DNA of 64,000 nt, from NCBI GenBank assembly GCA_027694045.1, contig JAQEWB010000001.1, forward strand, positions 1,302,001 to 1,366,000, in the 5' to 3' direction. The notes beneath the pieces are model-generated. The model did not search any database. It saw only the letters and a program-made list of their open reading frames with translations, and was not told the DNA's origin. The number at the start of each line of letters is the position of its first letter. The first letter of the stretch is position 1. This DNA is from Bacillaceae bacterium OF18-1A (GTDB lineage Bacteria > Bacillota > Bacilli > Bacillales > Bacillaceae_G). Both the position numbers and the translations under genes were made by a program. This document shows, in pieces, positions 1 to 9,681 of this stretch.

Positions 1-494
1 CTTATCGCTTGTGGTACATCTTTATATCCTAGTTTTTTGAAATCCAATTCATATACACCGTCTGAAATTACTTTTTTAAATGGTGGATATTGATGTTCAT
101 CACGATACATTCTTAATTTTAATGATAATTCCTGAATTTGTTCAGACATTCTAACATCAATTAATTTTACTGTCGGGTTTGTTTCCACATCCACTAATAC
201 ATACTGGTATACCCCTCCACTTTCATACGCATTCCCTGGCGCTTCTTGTATGTAGCGCGGAGCAATTTTTTGAAAATCAACTGGATACTTTTGATAAATA
301 GGCGTATTCATATCACGCGTCTTAATTGGCAATACCCCTCCATTTTGTTCTTTAAATGTCGTAATAGCTTTTTGAACAACTTGTAACTGATCTTCATAAG
401 GAACAGCATTCTGTTTCATATTTTCTTTCGGATACAGGCACCCCGTCAAAAGGCTTATACAACAAAATATTAAAATAATATGGATTTTTTTCAC
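1..494 (-). CDS. yphF: YphF-like lipoprotein, 3' end outside window
   Basis: Open from a GTG at 494 to the window edge, so the C-terminus is missing. The start is set by an AAGGTGA ribosome site about 7 nt upstream. The product begins with a lysine-rich n-region and hydrophobic core, then the lipobox L-L-T-G-C with Cys19, so it should be a membrane-anchored lipoprotein on the outer face. The remaining soluble part has no motif I recognise. Position beside yphE and gpsA matches YphF in Bacillus subtilis; its molecular role is not known to me. The start lies below the usual ATG, which makes it easy to miss. Confidence 0.75.
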   Translation of the reverse strand, partial: MKKIHIILIFCCISLLTGCLYPKENMKQNAVPYEDQLQVVQKAITTFKEQNGGVLPIKTRDMNTPIYQKYPVDFQKIAPRYIQEAPGNAYESGGVYQYVLVDVETNPTVKLIDVRMSEQIQELSLKLRMYRDEHQYPPFKKVISDGVYELDFKKLGYKDVPQAI

Positions 495-559
495 TAATAA
501 TCACCTTTTCATACTAGTATAACTTGCTCCTTATGTATCATTTATTATGAGCGCCCCCT

Positions 560-763
560 TTATTGCTCCACAGGTCCACTAAATACAACAAGAAAAATAA
601 CAATTCCTGACACGATCATAAGGGTGTATGCGACTAACGCTGTAATCCCTTTCAAAAATTTATTCTTTATTTTATGTCTACTTAATAAAATAAAACTTAC
701 TGCCACAAACATAAATCCCATTGCCCCTAAGGAAAACCACATTTTAATAAGTCCTTCTGACAT
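560..763 (-). CDS. yphE: YphE, small DUF2768 membrane protein
   Basis: A 67-residue protein made almost entirely of two membrane segments (about residues 8-27 and 37-60) joined by a short basic loop. I chose the ATG at 763: the AAAGGGG ribosome site sits 7 nt before it, whereas the GTG two codons upstream lies against the site. Length and neighbourhood (yphF downstream, gpsA cluster upstream) match YphE/DUF2768 of Bacillus. Function unknown; the family is restricted to spore-formers as far as I know. Confidence 0.75.
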   Translation of the reverse strand: MSEGLIKMWFSLGAMGFMFVAVSFILLSRHKIKNKFLKGITALVAYTLMIVSGIVIFLVVFSGPVEQ

Positions 764-907
764 ATACACACCCCTTTATTATGAATCTATTTTTATACTA
801 TTTTAACAAATTAAAATCTTTAAACAAATAAAAAAATTACATTTTATTACGAATTAATCCTTTAACCAATATTTTTGTCTCCTCCTATTAACCTTTATAA
901 CAAATAA

Positions 908-938
908 AACCGAAGCGACTATATTTCTCGCTTCGGTT
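908..938 (-). terminator. Terminator after spoVIF
   Basis: Perfect 11-bp stem (908-918 with 928-938, arms AACCGAAGCGA/TCGCTTCGGTT) followed on the minus strand by TTATTT. It lies downstream of spoVIF and separates it from yphE. Confidence 0.75.
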
Positions 939-1020
939 GACCAAATATGCCCAAAACAGCTCTATTTCCATACTTTCATGGCTATCATATGCAATCTGCA
1001 AACTCTTTGTTTCTCATATT

Positions 1021-1272
1021 TTATTTTTTAAACATTTTGCTTAACGAGCCAAAATCTGCTGGCATATTATTGTTAATAATCGCTTTTACAATTTGATCCT
1101 CTTGCTCTTTCGGCACTTCGCGTCCTGCCATAAGAGCAACTTGATGAATCAATTGACGAAGCACTTTTTCATCACGTAAATTCGCATTTTGTACAGATGA
1201 TGCTAATTTAAAAATATCCTCTTTATTCACTTTCGCTTCTTTCTCGATATTGTTAAAAATGTTATTATCCAT
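1021..1272 (-). CDS. spoVIF: Stage VI sporulation protein F
   Basis: 83 residues, acidic/basic helical protein starting MDNNIFNNIEK and matching the SpoVIF (YjcC) family, which in Bacillus subtilis is a sigma-K-controlled factor needed for proper spore coat assembly in the mother cell. I prefer the ATG at 1272 because family members begin MDNN; a GTG at 1281 is in frame and closer to the GAGGAG site, so a three-residue longer form is possible. It stands alone between two terminators, and a sigma-K-like promoter precedes it. Confidence 0.8.
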   Translation of the reverse strand: MDNNIFNNIEKEAKVNKEDIFKLASSVQNANLRDEKVLRQLIHQVALMAGREVPKEQEDQIVKAIINNNMPADFGSLSKMFKK

Positions 1273-1301
1273 TTTTTTCACCCTCTCCTCAAGTTACTTT
1301 T

Positions 1302-1329
1302 CATCCTATGCAAAAATGAAAAAATGGTG
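1302..1329 (-). promoter_or_regulatory. Possible sigma-K promoter of spoVIF
   Basis: On the minus strand CACC (1329-1326), a 15-nt spacer, then CATAGGATG (1310-1302), which fits the sigma-K pattern AC / CATAnnnTA except the last base. The position 30-40 nt before spoVIF agrees with mother-cell control of this family. Short motifs, so only suggestive. Confidence 0.4.
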
Positions 1330-1341
1330 AAAAAACCCAAA

Positions 1342-1386
1342 AATAAAAGCGACAGCGGTACAAGTTGCACCGCTGTCGCTTTTATT
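1342..1386 (-). terminator. Terminator of gpsA
   Basis: Perfect 18-bp inverted repeat (1342-1359 with 1369-1386), GC-rich core GCGACAGCGGT, ending in an A/T stretch that gives a U-rich tail on the minus strand. It touches the gpsA stop codon. Confidence 0.85.
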
Positions 1387-2408
1387 TATAGTAAATCAGG
1401 TACAGCCTCTACTTCATGCTTTTTCACACGTCCCATTAATGATCCTACTGCATCTTTCACATTATTCCCATTGAATAAAACGTCATATAAAGCAGCTGTA
1501 ATTGGCATTTCGACTTCCATCTTCTCTGCTAATTCATGAGCAGCTTTCGTCGTTCTTACACCTTCCACAACCATACCCATGCTTTCTAACACTTCTTCTA
1601 AGGAGTGTCCTTTTCCAAGCATATTTCCAGCACGCCAATTTCGGCTATGAACACTCGTACAAGTTACAATTAAGTCTCCCATACCAGTTAACCCTGCAAA
1701 CGTTAACGGATTTCCACCCATTTTTCTTCCTAAACGGGCAATCTCTGTTAAACCACGTGTCATTAATGCCGCTTTTGCATTGTCACCTAATCCAAGACCA
1801 TCCGTTATCCCAGCAGCTAATGCGATAATATTTTTCAACGCACCACCAAGCTCAACTCCAACAATATCCGGATTTGTGTATACACGGAAGTAGCTGTTCA
1901 TAAACAAATCTTGTACTTCTTCAGCTGCTTCCATACGCTTCGCTGCAGATGTAACAGTTGTAGCTTGACGCAAGCCAACTTCTTCAGCATGACTCGGCCC
2001 AGACAGTACAACAACATCTTTAATTAAGCTCTCTGGAATTTCTTCTTCAATCATTTCCGAAATACGTTTTGACGTACCAGGTTCAATTCCTTTACTTGCA
2101 TGAATCCAAGTAGTCGGACCCGTTACATATTTCTTCATATCTTGTAGTACTTCTCTATACGCTTTCGTTGGCACTACAAGAAGTACTACATTTACATCTA
2201 CTAATGCTTCTTCTAAAGAAGAGTAGGCTGCGATTGTGCTTGGCAATGTAATTCCCGGGAGGTATCGACTATTCTCATGTTTCGTATTCATCTCATCCAT
2301 AAGTTCTGAACGATTTCCCCAAATACGCACATCATGTCCATTGTCAGCTAATACCATCGCTAACGCTGTTCCCCAGCTACCTGCTCCTACTACTGTGATT
2401 TTTGTCAT
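1386..2408 (-). CDS. gpsA: NAD(P)H-dependent glycerol-3-phosphate dehydrogenase
   Basis: Reduces dihydroxyacetone phosphate to sn-glycerol-3-phosphate, the backbone of phospholipids and teichoic acids; cytosolic. 340 residues, the usual length. Rossmann motif GAGSWG at 8-13, S-G-P-S-H-A-E-E-V at 136-144, and the catalytic lysine in G-G-A-L-K-N (Lys192) are present. It begins 19 nt after der on the same strand, so the two are probably cotranscribed, as in Bacillus subtilis, and the transcript ends at the strong hairpin overlapping its stop. Confidence 0.97.
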   Translation of the reverse strand: MTKITVVGAGSWGTALAMVLADNGHDVRIWGNRSELMDEMNTKHENSRYLPGITLPSTIAAYSSLEEALVDVNVVLLVVPTKAYREVLQDMKKYVTGPTTWIHASKGIEPGTSKRISEMIEEEIPESLIKDVVVLSGPSHAEEVGLRQATTVTSAAKRMEAAEEVQDLFMNSYFRVYTNPDIVGVELGGALKNIIALAAGITDGLGLGDNAKAALMTRGLTEIARLGRKMGGNPLTFAGLTGMGDLIVTCTSVHSRNWRAGNMLGKGHSLEEVLESMGMVVEGVRTTKAAHELAEKMEVEMPITAALYDVLFNGNNVKDAVGSLMGRVKKHEVEAVPDLL

Positions 2409-2426
2409 AAAATCACATCCTCTCCA

Positions 2427-3737
2427 TTAGTCTCTTGCTCTAGCGATAATGTGAATCGGCGTTCCTACGAAGCCAAACGACTCACGTAAACGATTTTTTA
2501 AGAAACGCTCATATGAGAAGTGCATTAACTCTGGATCGTTTACAAACACAACAAATGTTGGTGGTTTTACCGCCACTTGTGTTGCGTAGAAGATCTTCAG
2601 ACGACTACCATTATGTGTCGGCGTTGGATTCATCGCTACCGCATCCATAATTACATCATTTAATACATTCGTTTGAATACGGATGCTATGGCTTTCATTT
2701 ACCTCATCGATAACCGGGATTAACGTTTGTGTACGTTTTCTCGTTTTCGCAGATAAGAACACGATTGGTGCGTATTCTAAAAATTGGAAATGAGCACGGA
2801 TATTTTCTTCAAATGCTTTCATTGTTTTCTCATCTTTTTTCACTGCGTCCCATTTGTTTACAACGATAACAACAGCTCGCCCTGAATCATGAGCATATCC
2901 AGCGATTTTTTTATCTTGTTCAATAATTCCTTCTTCACCGTCTAAAACGACTAAAACAACGTCAGAACGTTCAATCGCTCTTAATGCACGAAGTACACTA
3001 TACTTTTCTGTACTTTCATACACTTTCCCTTTTTTACGCATACCAGCTGTATCGATAATGACATAATCTTTTCCGTCTTTACTATACGGTGTATCGACAG
3101 CATCACGAGTTGTTCCTGCTACATTACTAACAATTACACGCTCTTGACCAAGAAGAGCATTTACAAGTGAAGATTTCCCTACGTTTGGACGTCCAATTAA
3201 AGAGAAACGAATTGTATCTTCATCATATCCGTCTTCTTCGATCTTTGGAAAATGTTGTGCAGCTTCGTCTAATAAATCACCTAATCCTAATCCATGTGTA
3301 CCTGAAATTGGGAATGGCTCACCAAAACCTAATGCATAAAAATCATAAATGTCACTGCGCATCTCTGGGTTGTCCACTTTATTTACTGCAAGTACAACCG
3401 GTTTATTTGAGCGATATAAAATTTTTGCAACTTCTTCATCAGCTGCTGTTACACCGTCACGACCGTTTGTCATAAAAATGATAACATCCGCTTCATCAAT
3501 CGCTACTTCAGCTTGTTGACGAATTTGTGTCAAAAACGGCTCGTCTCCAATATCAATTCCACCTGTATCAATAATGTTAAATTCGTGATTTAACCATTCT
3601 CCAGCGCTATAAATACGGTCACGTGTTACACCTGGAATATCTTCTACGATTGAAACTCTCTCTCCAACAATTCTATTGAAAATAGTAGATTTCCCTACGT
3701 TCGGGCGGCCTACTATCGCTATTACTGGTTTCGGCAT
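2427..3737 (-). CDS. der: Ribosome biogenesis GTPase Der (EngA)
   Basis: Essential double GTPase that assists late 50S subunit assembly. 436 residues with two GTPase domains: first P-loop GRPNVGKS at 9-16 with switch D-T-G-G, NKVD later in that domain; second P-loop GRPNVGKS near residue 185 with DTAGM and NKWD; then a C-terminal KH-like domain ending near the basic tail. All nucleotide-binding motifs are intact. Lies directly upstream of gpsA, and a terminator 46 nt upstream shows it has its own promoter. Confidence 0.98.
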   Translation of the reverse strand: MPKPVIAIVGRPNVGKSTIFNRIVGERVSIVEDIPGVTRDRIYSAGEWLNHEFNIIDTGGIDIGDEPFLTQIRQQAEVAIDEADVIIFMTNGRDGVTAADEEVAKILYRSNKPVVLAVNKVDNPEMRSDIYDFYALGFGEPFPISGTHGLGLGDLLDEAAQHFPKIEEDGYDEDTIRFSLIGRPNVGKSSLVNALLGQERVIVSNVAGTTRDAVDTPYSKDGKDYVIIDTAGMRKKGKVYESTEKYSVLRALRAIERSDVVLVVLDGEEGIIEQDKKIAGYAHDSGRAVVIVVNKWDAVKKDEKTMKAFEENIRAHFQFLEYAPIVFLSAKTRKRTQTLIPVIDEVNESHSIRIQTNVLNDVIMDAVAMNPTPTHNGSRLKIFYATQVAVKPPTFVVFVNDPELMHFSYERFLKNRLRESFGFVGTPIHIIARARD

Positions 3738-3782
3738 ATACTTTTCATCCTTTCAACTTGCTCCTGTTTATTATGTAAAAAA

Positions 3783-3803
3783 CCCTTCTTTGTGCAAGAA
3801 GGG
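3783..3803 (-). terminator. Terminator after the YIEGIA pair
   Basis: Eight-bp stem CCCTTCTT/AAGAAGGG (3783-3790, 3796-3803), 5-nt loop, followed on the minus strand by a run of T. It ends the yphA-YIEGIA-cap transcript before der. Confidence 0.75.
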
Positions 3804-3862
3804 ATTTGCATTCCAGAATATTTCTAAGTGTATCAAAACACCTCACATTATAACACACGTTG

Positions 3863-4048
3863 CTAATGTTTCACAATAATATATACATTCTCTTGTAAGC
3901 GATGCGCAATACCATCTAAAATCGCCTCTAAGTTACTTGCTACAAATTCAAGCTCCTCACTAGATTCACAAAGAAATAACGGTGCCCCGCCCCCAAATTT
4001 TTCTGGCGTTGTTGTAATAACAGCGAGGATACAACTTTCTAACATCAT
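3863..4048 (-). CDS. Small capping-type partner of YIEGIA protein
   Basis: 61 residues, no signal or membrane segment, with a glycine-rich turn (F-G-G-G-A-P) in the middle. It overlaps the end of the YIEGIA gene by four bases (ATGA), so translation is coupled and a 1:1 partnership is likely. Current naming for such neighbours is capping complex subunit for YIEGIA; I recall no experimental function. It is shorter than many annotation cut-offs but has clear coding character and its own terminator behind it. Confidence 0.7.
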   Translation of the reverse strand: MMLESCILAVITTTPEKFGGGAPLFLCESSEELEFVASNLEAILDGIAHRLQENVYIIVKH

Positions 4049-4938
4049 CTGTTATCTCCCCTTCCATTTGGAGCTTCCGATGACATATGGACCGCACTTT
4101 CTAACGTCGGCACATTTCCTATTACACTTATTGCTTTTTTAGCATCTTTATCTTGCGGAAGGACAAAAACCCCAATTCTCCCACTAGCTAAATCACGCTT
4201 TGCTAACGGCACAAGAGCTGGTGTTCCAGAATCTCTATACACCCCTAAAGCAACCGAAACATCATGTAAAATCGCTTGACGTTGTCCTAAATTCGAAATA
4301 GTAATCATTGCATCTACTGATTTCGGTTTCAAAATGAATCCCATTCCATATTCCATAATTTCTTCTTGTCTTGCTGGCAATCCAATATTCATAATATAAA
4401 TGTTATCAATATAAAGTCCCGCTCCTTCAAAACGAAGTGGAACATGTTCAATCTCTACAAGAGCGTGAAGCCTTTTACCAGACATTAATTTTTGGGCGAT
4501 AAAAAACGCTACTATACCGGCAACCACACCGGCAATCCATGAATGAAATCCTATATATGCAAATGTCGTTACAAACGACGTTAACATCGCCAAATAGTTG
4601 CGACTTTCAAAAACTAATGCAATCCCTTCAATGTATGTATTTCCACGCGGTACGAGCTCATATCCATCTAATTGTTGAAGAGTATTCCTTTCCATGTTAC
4701 GCACATCACGAAATTGTGTAGCTGCTAACGTAAGGAATGTAATTGCAGAAAAATCTTTTTTCAAAATAGACGGAATCGCAATCGCTCCTAAAGCAGCTGC
4801 AATTAACCCCATCGCAATATGAATAATTTTCCCATGAAGCCTCGTCGGATATTGCCGCGTATCTGTTCGAAGCATTAAAACCCTTGTTACTGTCCCTGCT
4901 ATTACGCCGCATAAAATGGCTGGTGTATATTCACTCAT
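4045..4938 (-). CDS. YIEGIA family membrane protein (YphB/SeaA-like)
   Basis: 297 residues. Membrane segments near 7-24, 38-56 and 120-150, then a soluble C-terminal half. It carries the family hallmark Y-I-E-G-I-A at 102-107. It occupies the position of yphB (seaA, spore envelope assembly) between yphA and der in Bacillus subtilis, and I infer it is that orthologue. The start ATG overlaps the yphA stop by eight bases; its own stop overlaps the cap gene by four. Likely a sporulation-related membrane complex; the biochemical role is unknown to me. Confidence 0.75.
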   Translation of the reverse strand: MSEYTPAILCGVIAGTVTRVLMLRTDTRQYPTRLHGKIIHIAMGLIAAALGAIAIPSILKKDFSAITFLTLAATQFRDVRNMERNTLQQLDGYELVPRGNTYIEGIALVFESRNYLAMLTSFVTTFAYIGFHSWIAGVVAGIVAFFIAQKLMSGKRLHALVEIEHVPLRFEGAGLYIDNIYIMNIGLPARQEEIMEYGMGFILKPKSVDAMITISNLGQRQAILHDVSVALGVYRDSGTPALVPLAKRDLASGRIGVFVLPQDKDAKKAISVIGNVPTLESAVHMSSEAPNGRGDNR

Positions 4939-5542
4939 GTATTACCCTCGCCTTTCGTTTACGTGTTTTTCTCTTAAACTGTTCCATGTATACTGATGCT
5001 TTTGCAATCCAAAACAATACTGCCATAAATAATGTAGAAACGGCGACGATATCAAAAAATGCTAAACTACCGTAATCATATGGAAAATGCAATTTCCGAA
5101 AAATAAGTGTCACTAACAGCTCTCCTTGCAACATCCCTATATAGAGGGAACATAACCGTAATATTCGGTCCCCATGTAATAACACTGATGCATACACAAG
5201 AGCACTACTTAACAGAAACACTCTATCCAACACAATCCAAATTGGATCATATATTTCTAACAGATGAAAACTTGTATATAACATTGCAATAATAAGTGCT
5301 GAAAGTAAGCTATATAATTTTTTCCAAATAGAATATAGCGTGATTCCTATAAAAGAAATAATACAAAGTAAAAGAGAATCTACTGATATCGTGAATGAAG
5401 CAATCGTCACATGTAATGGTGAACAAATTATAAAAAGCAGTATACAAGCGCTGAATTTCCATCGAATAGAATCTTTTTTCATGAAAAAAGTCACGATAAC
5501 CCATCCTATCCAAGCTACAAAATAAAAAGTACTCCCATCCAT
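4931..5542 (-). CDS. yphA: YphA family membrane protein
   Basis: About 203 residues, with six or so hydrophobic segments and a short very basic C-terminal tail (KRKTRKRKARV). The start is one of two adjacent ATGs (5545 or 5542) 4-7 nt after AGGAGG; I chose the second. First gene of a three-gene overlapping set with the YIEGIA protein and its small partner, in the place of yphA upstream of seaA/der. Function unknown. Confidence 0.65.
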   Translation of the reverse strand: MDGSTFYFVAWIGWVIVTFFMKKDSIRWKFSACILLFIICSPLHVTIASFTISVDSLLLCIISFIGITLYSIWKKLYSLLSALIIAMLYTSFHLLEIYDPIWIVLDRVFLLSSALVYASVLLHGDRILRLCSLYIGMLQGELLVTLIFRKLHFPYDYGSLAFFDIVAVSTLFMAVLFWIAKASVYMEQFKRKTRKRKARVIHE

Positions 5543-5658
5543 CATTTCACCTCCTATGTTTTCCATTATGGGAACTTTTTATGAAAGTTAATCCACTTTC
5601 TTTACGCATAGTTTTTTCTTATAACAGCAACACTTGTAACAAGGAGGTGTTATTCATT

Positions 5659-5793
5659 ATGGGTAAAGATCGCCAAGAAAAAAAACTAAAAGAATCACGC
5701 CGCGTCGAATCCGACCGTGACCAATCGCTTCAATATCCAGGTGCAACTGGACTTGATACACCAGAGCAAGCTCGAAAGCAGAATCAGCACTAA
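5659..5793 (+). CDS. ypzI: YpzI family protein
   Basis: 44 residues, extremely hydrophilic and rich in Arg, Lys, Asp and Glu, with no hydrophobic core, so probably unstructured or nucleic-acid-associated. The start ATG follows AAGGAGGTG with 9-10 nt spacing; a longer upstream reading frame has no ribosome site. It matches YpzI, which in Bacillus lies opposite the yph cluster. Function unknown; a spore-related role is plausible from the neighbours but not shown. Confidence 0.75.
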   Translation: MGKDRQEKKLKESRRVESDRDQSLQYPGATGLDTPEQARKQNQH

Positions 5794-5801
5794 CAATACA
5801 A

Positions 5802-5835
5802 AAAGACGGTTTCGATATTGTACGAAACCGTCTTT
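5802..5835 (+). terminator. Terminator of ypzI
   Basis: Perfect 13-bp stem AAAGACGGTTTCG / CGAAACCGTCTTT (5802-5814, 5823-5835), just after the ypzI stop; AT-rich on both sides, so it may also act on the opposite strand. Confidence 0.8.
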
Positions 5836-5854
5836 CACATAATTATTTTGTCCC

Positions 5855-5915
5855 ACATTAACGTCCTCTCAGGCTAGAGCGAAGAAGTTAGGTAGGAATC
5901 AAGCTACCTTAATAA
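5855..5915 (-). repeat. Partial copy of dispersed intergenic repeat
   Basis: Read on the minus strand the stretch with CTACCTAACTTCTTCGCT resembles the 3' half of the full element near 41.48-41.53 kb (CCACATAACTCCCTTGCAT). A small hairpin GGTAG/CTACC (5891-5895, 5904-5908) remains. No coding potential. Limits approximate. Confidence 0.45.
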
Positions 5916-5954
5916 AAAAACATTCATAAACTCGTATGTTACACCAAAACAAAA

Positions 5955-5974
5955 AACCAACCGAACGGTTGATT
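5955..5974 (-). terminator. Terminator of fni
   Basis: Eight-bp stem with a 4-nt loop (5955-5962, 5967-5974; one G-T pair) followed on the minus strand by TTTTGTTTT, immediately after the fni stop. Confidence 0.75.
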
Positions 5975-5976
5975 TT

Positions 5977-7038
<1,062 letters not shown>

Positions 7039-8187
7039 TTATTTCTTTAATTTTTTCAGTTGTTCACCAATAATATCACTTAATTGGAAAGTAGCAGAAT
7101 CAGCATTTGGCTCATATTGGCTATAATCTTCTGTTACATTATTTTCTTCAAGTGCTTCTTTTATACTTAAAGAAATACGTTTCTCTGCTATATGAACTTC
7201 AAGTACTTTCACTTTTACTTCTTGTCCTAATTCCAATACTTCATTTGGATTTTTCACATGACGATTTGCAATTTGAGATACGTGTACAAGTCCTTCAACA
7301 CCAGGTAAAATTTCAACAAATGCGCCGAATGTAACAAGGCGTTTTACGACTCCATCACGAATGTCTCCAACTTTTACTTCACCAGCAACATTTTCCCAAG
7401 GTCCTGGTTGCGCTGCTTTAATCGATAAAGAAATACGTTGTGTATCAGCATCAACAGAGAGCACTTTTACCTTTACCTTTTGACCTTGCTCTAGCACTTC
7501 AGAAGGTTGCTCTACACGTTCATGTGAAATTTGTGAAATGTGAACTAAACCATCTACGCCACCAACGTTAACGAAAGCACCAAAATCCGTTAATCGCTGC
7601 ACTGTTCCTTCAACAACGTCCCCTTCTTTTAACGAAGAGATCGCTTCTTTTTTCTTAGAATCTAGTTCCAGTTCTACTACCGCTTTATGCGAAAGGATTA
7701 CACGATTTTTTTCACGGTCTAATTCTACAATTTTTACCGCTAATGTTTTTCCTTTATAGTCAGTAAAATCTTCTACATAATGTACTTCTACAAGTGAAGC
7801 TGGGATAAAACCACGAACACCAAGGTCCACAACTAATCCACCATTCACGATATCTTTTACAGTAACATCAAATACATGACCAGAAGTAAACTTCTCTTGT
7901 AATTTTACCCATGCTTTTTCTGCATCTACAGCACGCTTAGATAAGACAAGATCATCTTCTTCTAATTTAATAATTTTTAATTCTAGTGTTTGGTCTAATT
8001 CTACAACATCGCTTGCTTTTTCAATATGAACGTTAGCTAATTCACTAATTGGAATTACGCCATCTGTTTTGTATCCAACATTTACAAGAACTTGTTTTTC
8101 TTCAACTTTCGTCACAGAACCTGTAACAATGTCACCAACTTGTAATTCTTTTGAATCCATAACTTCTTCATTCATTTTCTCTACCAT
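7039..8187 (-). CDS. ypfD: Ribosomal protein S1 homologue (YpfD)
   Basis: 382 residues made of four S1/OB-fold RNA-binding repeats at roughly 15-88, 100-170, 188-256 and 273-343; the last two are the best conserved (DFGAFV, DGLVHIS / TFGAFVE, EGLVHVS). Acidic linker at the C-terminus. Firmicute S1 homologues are shorter than the six-repeat Escherichia coli protein and are not essential for initiation on strong ribosome sites. Start ATG follows GGGAGGT by 6 nt. Lies between cmk and fni as in Bacillus subtilis. Confidence 0.93.
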   Translation of the reverse strand: MVEKMNEEVMDSKELQVGDIVTGSVTKVEEKQVLVNVGYKTDGVIPISELANVHIEKASDVVELDQTLELKIIKLEEDDLVLSKRAVDAEKAWVKLQEKFTSGHVFDVTVKDIVNGGLVVDLGVRGFIPASLVEVHYVEDFTDYKGKTLAVKIVELDREKNRVILSHKAVVELELDSKKKEAISSLKEGDVVEGTVQRLTDFGAFVNVGGVDGLVHISQISHERVEQPSEVLEQGQKVKVKVLSVDADTQRISLSIKAAQPGPWENVAGEVKVGDIRDGVVKRLVTFGAFVEILPGVEGLVHVSQIANRHVKNPNEVLELGQEVKVKVLEVHIAEKRISLSIKEALEENNVTEDYSQYEPNADSATFQLSDIIGEQLKKLKK

Positions 8188-8496
8188 GGAAATACCTCCC
8201 TACAGAATTGACAAAGCATTTTTATGTATATACGAAATGAAAACAAATGTTTTCATTTGCATGTTTAAGAATTTGTCACCACATACTTATTTTCAATACC
8301 ATTCACAGGAAAATATATTAAACCTATATAAATAGTATACAGCAAAATCACCTTGAAGAAAGTATGTTTTGAAATATAATAGCGAATATATTCTGACAGT
8401 TTTATTCCTCTTTAACTAACTTCTTACAAATCAGCCCATTTGTCAAGACAAGAGGCTCATAATTCACTTATCCTTTACATTTCTATGCAAACAAAA
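8188..8496. other. Intergenic region upstream of ypfD
   Basis: About 310 nt between ypfD and the cmk terminator. It must hold the ypfD promoter; a TATACT on the minus strand near 8335-8340 is a weak -10 candidate. I see no RNA element, repeat or convincing small gene. Confidence 0.4.
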
Positions 8497-8521
8497 AAGA
8501 AAGAGGATTATCCCCTTTCTT
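8497..8521 (-). terminator. Terminator of cmk
   Basis: Ten-bp stem (8497-8506, 8512-8521) with one G-T pair on the minus strand, followed by TTTTTTG; overlaps the cmk stop codon. Confidence 0.75.
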
Positions 8522-9198
8522 TATTTCGCAAATACCCCTGAAACAATGCCCATAATTTTTTGGACAACTTCTTCAATTGATAAAGAAGTTGTATCTAATT
8601 CCAATGCATCATCAGCTTTTTTTAAAGGAGAAACTTCGCGCTCTGAATCTAATTTATCACGCTTAGCAATTTCTTCTTTTAATTGCTCTAAATTAGAATC
8701 GAAACCTTTATTTGTATTTTCTAAATGTCTTCTTTCCGCTCTTTCATCTACAGAAGCAAGCATAAAGATTTTCACTTCAGCGTCTGGTAACACATGTGTA
8801 CCGATATCACGGCCGTCCATTACAACGCCGCCTTTTTTCGCTAATTCTTGTTGACGACGTACCATTTCTTCACGAACGAGACGGTGCTTCGCTACAATAG
8901 ATACTCGATTCGTCACATCAGGTGTGCGAATTACTTCAGAAACATCTTGTCCATTTAAAAATACAAGTTGTGTATTTTCTCCGTGCTGAAATTCAATATT
9001 TACGTCCTTTAAAACTTCCATTAATTTCTCTTCATTTTCAATGTCCACTTTTTGTTCAAGGGCTGCATATGTAAGAGTACGGTACATTGCGCCTGTATCA
9101 ATATAAACGTAAGAAAGTTCCTTTGCAACAACTTTTGCAACTGTACTTTTTCCAGCAGCTGCTGGACCATCTATAGCAATTGAAATTCGTTTATCCAT
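8521..9198 (-). CDS. cmk: (d)CMP kinase
   Basis: Phosphorylates CMP and dCMP with ATP in pyrimidine nucleotide supply. 225 residues; P-loop GPAAAGKST at 11-19, D-T-G-A-M-Y-R at about 36-42 and the D-G-R-D-I-G-T segment near residue 128, all typical. Start ATG follows AGGTG. It stands between ypfB and ypfD, matching Bacillus subtilis, but here terminators on both sides indicate a single-gene transcript. Confidence 0.96.
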   Translation of the reverse strand: MDKRISIAIDGPAAAGKSTVAKVVAKELSYVYIDTGAMYRTLTYAALEQKVDIENEEKLMEVLKDVNIEFQHGENTQLVFLNGQDVSEVIRTPDVTNRVSIVAKHRLVREEMVRRQQELAKKGGVVMDGRDIGTHVLPDAEVKIFMLASVDERAERRHLENTNKGFDSNLEQLKEEIAKRDKLDSEREVSPLKKADDALELDTTSLSIEEVVQKIMGIVSGVFAK

Positions 9199-9236
9199 TG
9201 TAACACCTCATTTTTTCACTTATAAAACAAAACGAA

Positions 9237-9258
9237 AAGCAGGTGTTCATCCCTGCTT
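9237..9258 (-). terminator. Terminator after ypfB
   Basis: Seven-bp stem AAGCAGG/CCTGCTT (9237-9243, 9252-9258), then TTCGTTTTG on the minus strand. Confidence 0.6.
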
Positions 9259-9328
9259 CTTCTCATTTGCTTCATGTCATTAAATCCTCAATTATTGTAG
9301 CATAATCCTACCTAGAAGAAAATGAAAA

Positions 9329-9502
9329 CTACCTACTCACCTGTAAGATTTCCACTTTATTTTTTGCCATGACACCTTCATAATACACAATTTTAGATAA
9401 ATACTTCACTGAAGACTTATGCATAAATAACAACTGCACAATACAAAGGCAAATAAATTGTATTACTAATATACGAACAAAAATCTTCTCCACTTTTTTC
9501 AA
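9329..9502 (-). CDS. ypfB: YpfB-like DUF5359 small membrane protein
   Basis: A 57-residue gene starting with TTG at 9502, eight nt after AAGGAG. The product begins MKKVEKIFVRI and has one membrane segment (about residues 8-27) followed by a short outside tail ending in K-V-E-I-L-Q-V-S-R. This pattern and the place next to cmk match YpfB (DUF5359). The rare start and small size explain why it is easily missed. Function unknown. Confidence 0.7.
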   Translation of the reverse strand: MKKVEKIFVRILVIQFICLCIVQLLFMHKSSVKYLSKIVYYEGVMAKNKVEILQVSR

Positions 9503-9681
9503 AGTATGTTCTCCTTCCCATCTACGCTTACCTATTTCATCTCATCAGTTCATACAGTACACATAAAGCAATTAAATTTATTGTCATATTCCAAGCATTC
9601 TTTTATACATTTTCATTGTCGAATTTACTCAAAACATGTTATGTTCTAAAGGTATTTTTCAATTTGAAAGGGGTATAAACA

